A DNA stretch of 23,938 bases from RGDT01 sp964630925 (GTDB taxonomy: Bacteria; Planctomycetota; Planctomycetia; Gemmatales; Gemmataceae): the NCBI GenBank assembly GCA_964630925.1, contig CAZVZK010000154.1:1-23938 (forward strand). The letters run 5' to 3'. The notes beneath the pieces were generated by a model. That model did not search any database. It saw nothing but the letters and a program-made list of their open reading frames with translations, and was not told where the DNA came from. Of this stretch, positions 21,796 through 23,938 are shown in pieces. Numbering within the stretch: position 1 is the stretch's first letter; the number at the start of each line of letters is the position of its first letter. Made by a program: the position numbers and the translations under genes.

Positions 21796-22263
21796 CTACC
21801 CGGACGCCCACGCCCGTTCGAACTCCTCGGCGGCGACCGGCTGCCAGTCCGCCGCCCGCATCAGTTCAAGCGGTGAGAGCCACGCCGACAGCGGGTGGTC
21901 CCACCGCTCCTGCCGCCACCGCACCTTGCCGTTCGGGGCGACCGCGACGTACCGGGCAAGCCACTGGGACCGGAACTCCATCAGGAAAGAGTCGCCACGC
22001 CAGAACAGCCACCGGCGGCGGCCCGGCGCGCGGAGGTGCACCCAGTCGGCGTCCCGCAAGCCGTAGGGCGACGACTGGTCCTCGGCCGCCTCCATTCGGT
22101 CGTACAGGACGGCGTAGTGGGTGTCGCACCATGACCCGGTGTACGGCAGCGGGCCGGGGAAGTGGCAAGCGTGGCCGGGCTTGCCGCACACCTGACACGT
22201 CCCGCAGTGCGTGGCCCCAGATCGGCAATAGCAGTTCCGGGGTCGGGCCGTCGCCTCCGCCAT
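21796..22263 (-). CDS. Cys/His-rich hypothetical protein
   Basis: A 155-residue cytoplasmic protein, not recognised. Residues 11-49 hold a dense set of cysteines and histidines (CYC, HCGTCQVCGKPGHACH, WCDTHY) that should bind one or two zinc ions. The C-terminal part is rich in Trp and Arg (RRRWLFWRGDSFLMEFRSQWLARYVAVAPNGKVRWRQERWDHPLSAWLSPLELM) and may be a small beta-type recognition domain. The ATG at 22263 has GGAGG six bases upstream; the frame runs further upstream through the long repeat and is not coding there. It is the last gene before the second long direct repeat, so it belongs to the probable island. Confidence 0.7.
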   Translation of the reverse strand: MAEATARPRNCYCRSGATHCGTCQVCGKPGHACHFPGPLPYTGSWCDTHYAVLYDRMEAAEDQSSPYGLRDADWVHLRAPGRRRWLFWRGDSFLMEFRSQWLARYVAVAPNGKVRWRQERWDHPLSAWLSPLELMRAADWQPVAAEEFERAWASG

Positions 22264-22533
22264 GCGCGCCTCCGGGGCGAGCTCATCATCATCAGCGCCA
22301 CGCCGTCTATCACACGCCACGCCCACGCCGTTGTCAAGCCCCCCGGCCCCGCGATTCTCGTGGTCTGCACCCACGTCTCCGCCCACGGCGCGGCCTCCGC
22401 ACGCAGCCCTCGACAGCCTCGTCCCCGCCTGACCCGAAAGGCTCGGCACTCGGACCTGGGACCAACCCAGCGCCTGACCATCCCGCACGCACCCCGGCTG
22501 CTGGAATCTGCTCGCCCCGGAAGCATCTAGGGC

Positions 22534-22673
22534 CCACGGCCTCCCTCGCCTTGCGCGGCCCCACGCTCGCTGCGCTCGCTCGGCCCCGGCCGCAAAGCCG
22601 GCCCGGCGGGGCCGCTCGGCGTCCTCACACCTCACAAAGACCGAAAGCCGCCCGCCTCCGGCGGGCGGCACCG
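22534..22673 (+). repeat. long direct repeat, copy 2
   Basis: About 95% identical to 18137-18277, same orientation, including the terminal 10-bp-stem hairpin. Differences are a T for C in the CCCTC run, one C missing in the CCCGGCGGGG run, and CTC for CAA near 22631. With copy 1 it encloses 4.26 kb of accessory genes. Confidence 0.85.
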
Positions 22674-22710
22674 TTCAACACACCGTCCCCTCCAACTCCG
22701 CCAGCTCCAT

Positions 22711-22729
22711 CAAAGCCGACTAGGCTTTG
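22711..22729. terminator. terminator-like hairpin
   Basis: CAAAGCC (22711-22717) and GGCTTTG (22723-22729) form a 7-bp perfect stem with a 5-base loop. It lies about 120 bp after the phosphatase gene's stop on the minus strand; no clear U-run follows on either strand. Confidence 0.35.
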
Positions 22730-22849
22730 GTTGATATTGATTATCCGTCCAGAAGATCAGCGTCAATGTGGACCTTCGTTTCAGGACTTCCGGCGATTCG
22801 CCAGGCCATTCCTGTTTACGGATGTCTAAAAGCAAACAACGCCGAACTA

Positions 22850-23359
22850 CTAACGCCCCGCCAACTTCCGCTCCCATTCCGAGAGCAGCCGCATCAACGT
22901 CGGGTTCGGATGCGCCTGCGGCCTCCGCGTCTTCACAAACGCCAGCGCCTCGTCGCGGCCCCAGCCGCGCGACTTCATCAGATACGCCGTCATCGCAGCC
23001 GCGCTGCGGTTCATGCCCGCCAGGCAGTGGACGTAGGTCGTCCGCCCCGCCCGCCGCTGCGCCTCGATGAACGCCACCACATCCCGCAGCCACTCGATGT
23101 CCGGCTCCTTGCCGCCCTCGAACACCGGCGCGTGAAGGCTCGCCTCGGCGTCGTATGCGTCCGCTCGCCCGCACAGGTTGACGACGGCGGAAGTGCCCGG
23201 CGGCGGACGCTCGACGGCCCGGCCCAGGTACAGCCCATCCTCGATGCGCGAATAGGGCGCGTTGAAGCCCGACTCCAGCCACGCGAGCCAGAGCCACGCC
23301 CCGAGGGCCAGCACGATCAGCGCCGCCAGCGGCCACAGGCGGAGGAGCCGCCGGCTCAC
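22850..23359 (-). CDS. membrane-anchored dual-specificity protein phosphatase
   Basis: A 169-residue protein. Residues 7-28 form one N-terminal membrane anchor after a basic start (MSRRLLRLW). The rest is a compact dual-specificity/tyrosine phosphatase domain with the active-site loop HCLAGMNRSA: Cys112 is the nucleophile and Arg118 binds phosphate (CX5R). Asp87, in EPDIEW, is a candidate general acid. Such enzymes dephosphorylate Ser/Thr/Tyr proteins or other phosphoesters; the side of the membrane facing the catalytic domain is not certain. The GTG start overlaps the stop of the upstream gene (GTGA) with GAGGA in front, so the two genes are translated together. Confidence 0.85.
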   Translation of the reverse strand: MSRRLLRLWPLAALIVLALGAWLWLAWLESGFNAPYSRIEDGLYLGRAVERPPPGTSAVVNLCGRADAYDAEASLHAPVFEGGKEPDIEWLRDVVAFIEAQRRAGRTTYVHCLAGMNRSAAAMTAYLMKSRGWGRDEALAFVKTRRPQAHPNPTLMRLLSEWERKLAGR

Positions 23360-23853
23360 TCCTCGCGCTCCTGACGCAGACGCTCCGCCTGCCGGCGGAT
23401 CATCGCCCGGCGGTCCGCCTGAAGCCGGCGCATCTCACGCCACACCCGCGACCGGCTCACGAACTGGTCGTACGCCGTCAGCATCAGCAGCACGAACAGC
23501 GCCGCCATGAGAGCCACCCACGCCCCGCCCCACACGCGGAGGAACCGCTTCTGGTCCTCCGTGAACGGCGGCGCGTTCGCCCCCGCCGCCGCCCGCTCCT
23601 CCGCGAACTCCCCCGCCGGCGCCTCCCAGTACACGAGCTGCAGCGTCAGCAGCACCGCCATCACCACCAGGAGCCCGCACCCGAACAGCCGCCGCCACGC
23701 CTTCCACCACTCGAACGAACGCTCGTCCGCCGGCAGGTCCGGCTGCGTCCCGAGCTTTCGCAGCGCCGCCCACTGCACCGCGCCGAAGCCCGCCGCCGCG
23801 GCCACCAGGCCGGCGATGATGACGCCGCCGAAGACGATCTGCCCTACGCTCAC
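23356..23853 (-). CDS. three-helix membrane protein with basic C-terminal coiled coil
   Basis: A 165-residue membrane protein of unknown function. Three hydrophobic helices are seen at about residues 3-24 (VGQIVFGGVIIAGLVAAAAGF), 53-75 (LFGCGLLVVMAVLLTLQLVYW) and 107-128. A strongly charged tail rich in Arg/Gln/Glu follows (REMRRLQADRRAMIRRQAERLRQ). I chose the GTG at 23853, preceded by GGGGGTG, because the upstream frame to 23925 would be coded by the terminal palindrome. It overlaps the phosphatase start by four bases, so the two make one operon, perhaps a membrane complex. No promoter is clear. Confidence 0.65.
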   Translation of the reverse strand: MSVGQIVFGGVIIAGLVAAAAGFGAVQWAALRKLGTQPDLPADERSFEWWKAWRRLFGCGLLVVMAVLLTLQLVYWEAPAGEFAEERAAAGANAPPFTEDQKRFLRVWGGAWVALMAALFVLLMLTAYDQFVSRSRVWREMRRLQADRRAMIRRQAERLRQEREE

Positions 23854-23901
23854 GGTGGCGTCACCCCCATAGACACTGATGCCCGAGGCGAGCGGCACGG
23901 C

Positions 23902-23938
23902 GTAAGCGTGCCGTGTCTGCATCACACGGCACGCTTAC
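23902..23938. repeat. perfect 14-bp hairpin at the window edge
   Basis: GTAAGCGTGCCGTG (23902-23915) and CACGGCACGCTTAC (23925-23938) pair perfectly around a 9-base loop. The neighbouring CGGCACG (23893-23899) is again complementary to CGTGCCG inside the left arm, giving a nested repeat. It may be a terminator or a REP-type element cut by the window edge. Confidence 0.6.

Larger units (their letters stand above)
22264..22849. other. 586-bp intergenic region: repeat copy 2 and an AT-richer tract
   Basis: No gene is supported. It contains the long direct repeat copy 2 (22534-22673), a CAAAGCC/GGCTTTG hairpin (22711-22729), and a tract from about 22705 to 22860 that is noticeably more AT-rich than the rest of the window. 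Confidence 0.6.

Noticed and set aside
22264..22671. extension of the Cys-rich gene through the long repeat
   Set aside because: The frame is open only because the repeat is GC-rich; the good ribosome site is at 22263.
18137..22673. CRISPR array
   Set aside because: Only two copies about 4.3 kb apart and no regular spacers.
18137..22673. integron cassette array with attC sites
   Set aside because: The repeats lack convincing GTTRRRY/RYYYAAC cores and no integrase is present.
23854..23925. upstream GTG/ATG start of the last membrane protein
   Set aside because: The extra 24 codons are encoded by the terminal palindrome and lack a ribosome site; the GTG at 23853 fits better.

Overview
The window is GC-rich bacterial DNA that looks like a planctomycete of the Gemmataceae type. 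The pointers are secreted or lipid-anchored poly-HEAT proteins, a large Gly-rich secreted protein built from LTxxQ-like units, an ArsC-like selenoprotein, many perfect GC-rich hairpins between genes, and -10 boxes of the form TACNAT. The lineage is inferred from gene content; no marker gene fixes it.

Positions 1-16500 read as a mostly ordinary chromosome: a repeat-built secreted protein (+), a CaiB-type CoA-transferase (-), a tail-anchored protein (+), and a homologue of the plant nucleotide-rhamnose synthase NRS/ER (+). A tight minus-strand operon follows (HEAT lipoprotein, mogA, pxpA, pxpC, D-2-hydroxyacid dehydrogenase), with start/stop overlaps and with pxpB missing. Next come a long exported HEAT protein (-) and a sarcosine-oxidase-type flavoenzyme (+). 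After that lies a gene that ordinary ORF calling breaks: an ArsC-like thioredoxin-fold protein (12641-12994) with an in-frame TGA in a UxxC motif and a SECIS-like hairpin right behind it. A PepSY membrane protein (-), an SplB-like radical SAM protein (+) and a small overlapping gene (+) precede nrdJ. nrdJ is intact only for its first ~160 codons.

Positions 16500-22700 look like accessory DNA. The nrdJ fragment is followed by a GIY-YIG nuclease fused to a nucleoside 2-deoxyribosyltransferase-like domain, then a coiled-coil zinc-ribbon protein. Two ~140-bp direct repeats (18137-18277 and 22534-22673) bracket an HNH nuclease with a small partner gene, a Panacea/SocA-type antitoxin with a PemK-like toxin (both frameshifted), an N-terminal GNAT remnant, a secreted protein and a Cys-rich protein. 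A shorter 29-bp repeat brackets the HNH module.

Positions 22700-23938 hold a two-gene minus-strand unit: a small membrane protein, then a membrane-anchored dual-specificity phosphatase. The window ends on a perfect 14-bp-stem hairpin.

The strongest findings are the selenoprotein with its SECIS, the chain of palindromes inserted in frame inside pxpC, the broken nrdJ next to the GIY-YIG/deoxyribosyltransferase fusion, and the repeat-bounded island with a double-frameshifted toxin-antitoxin pair.
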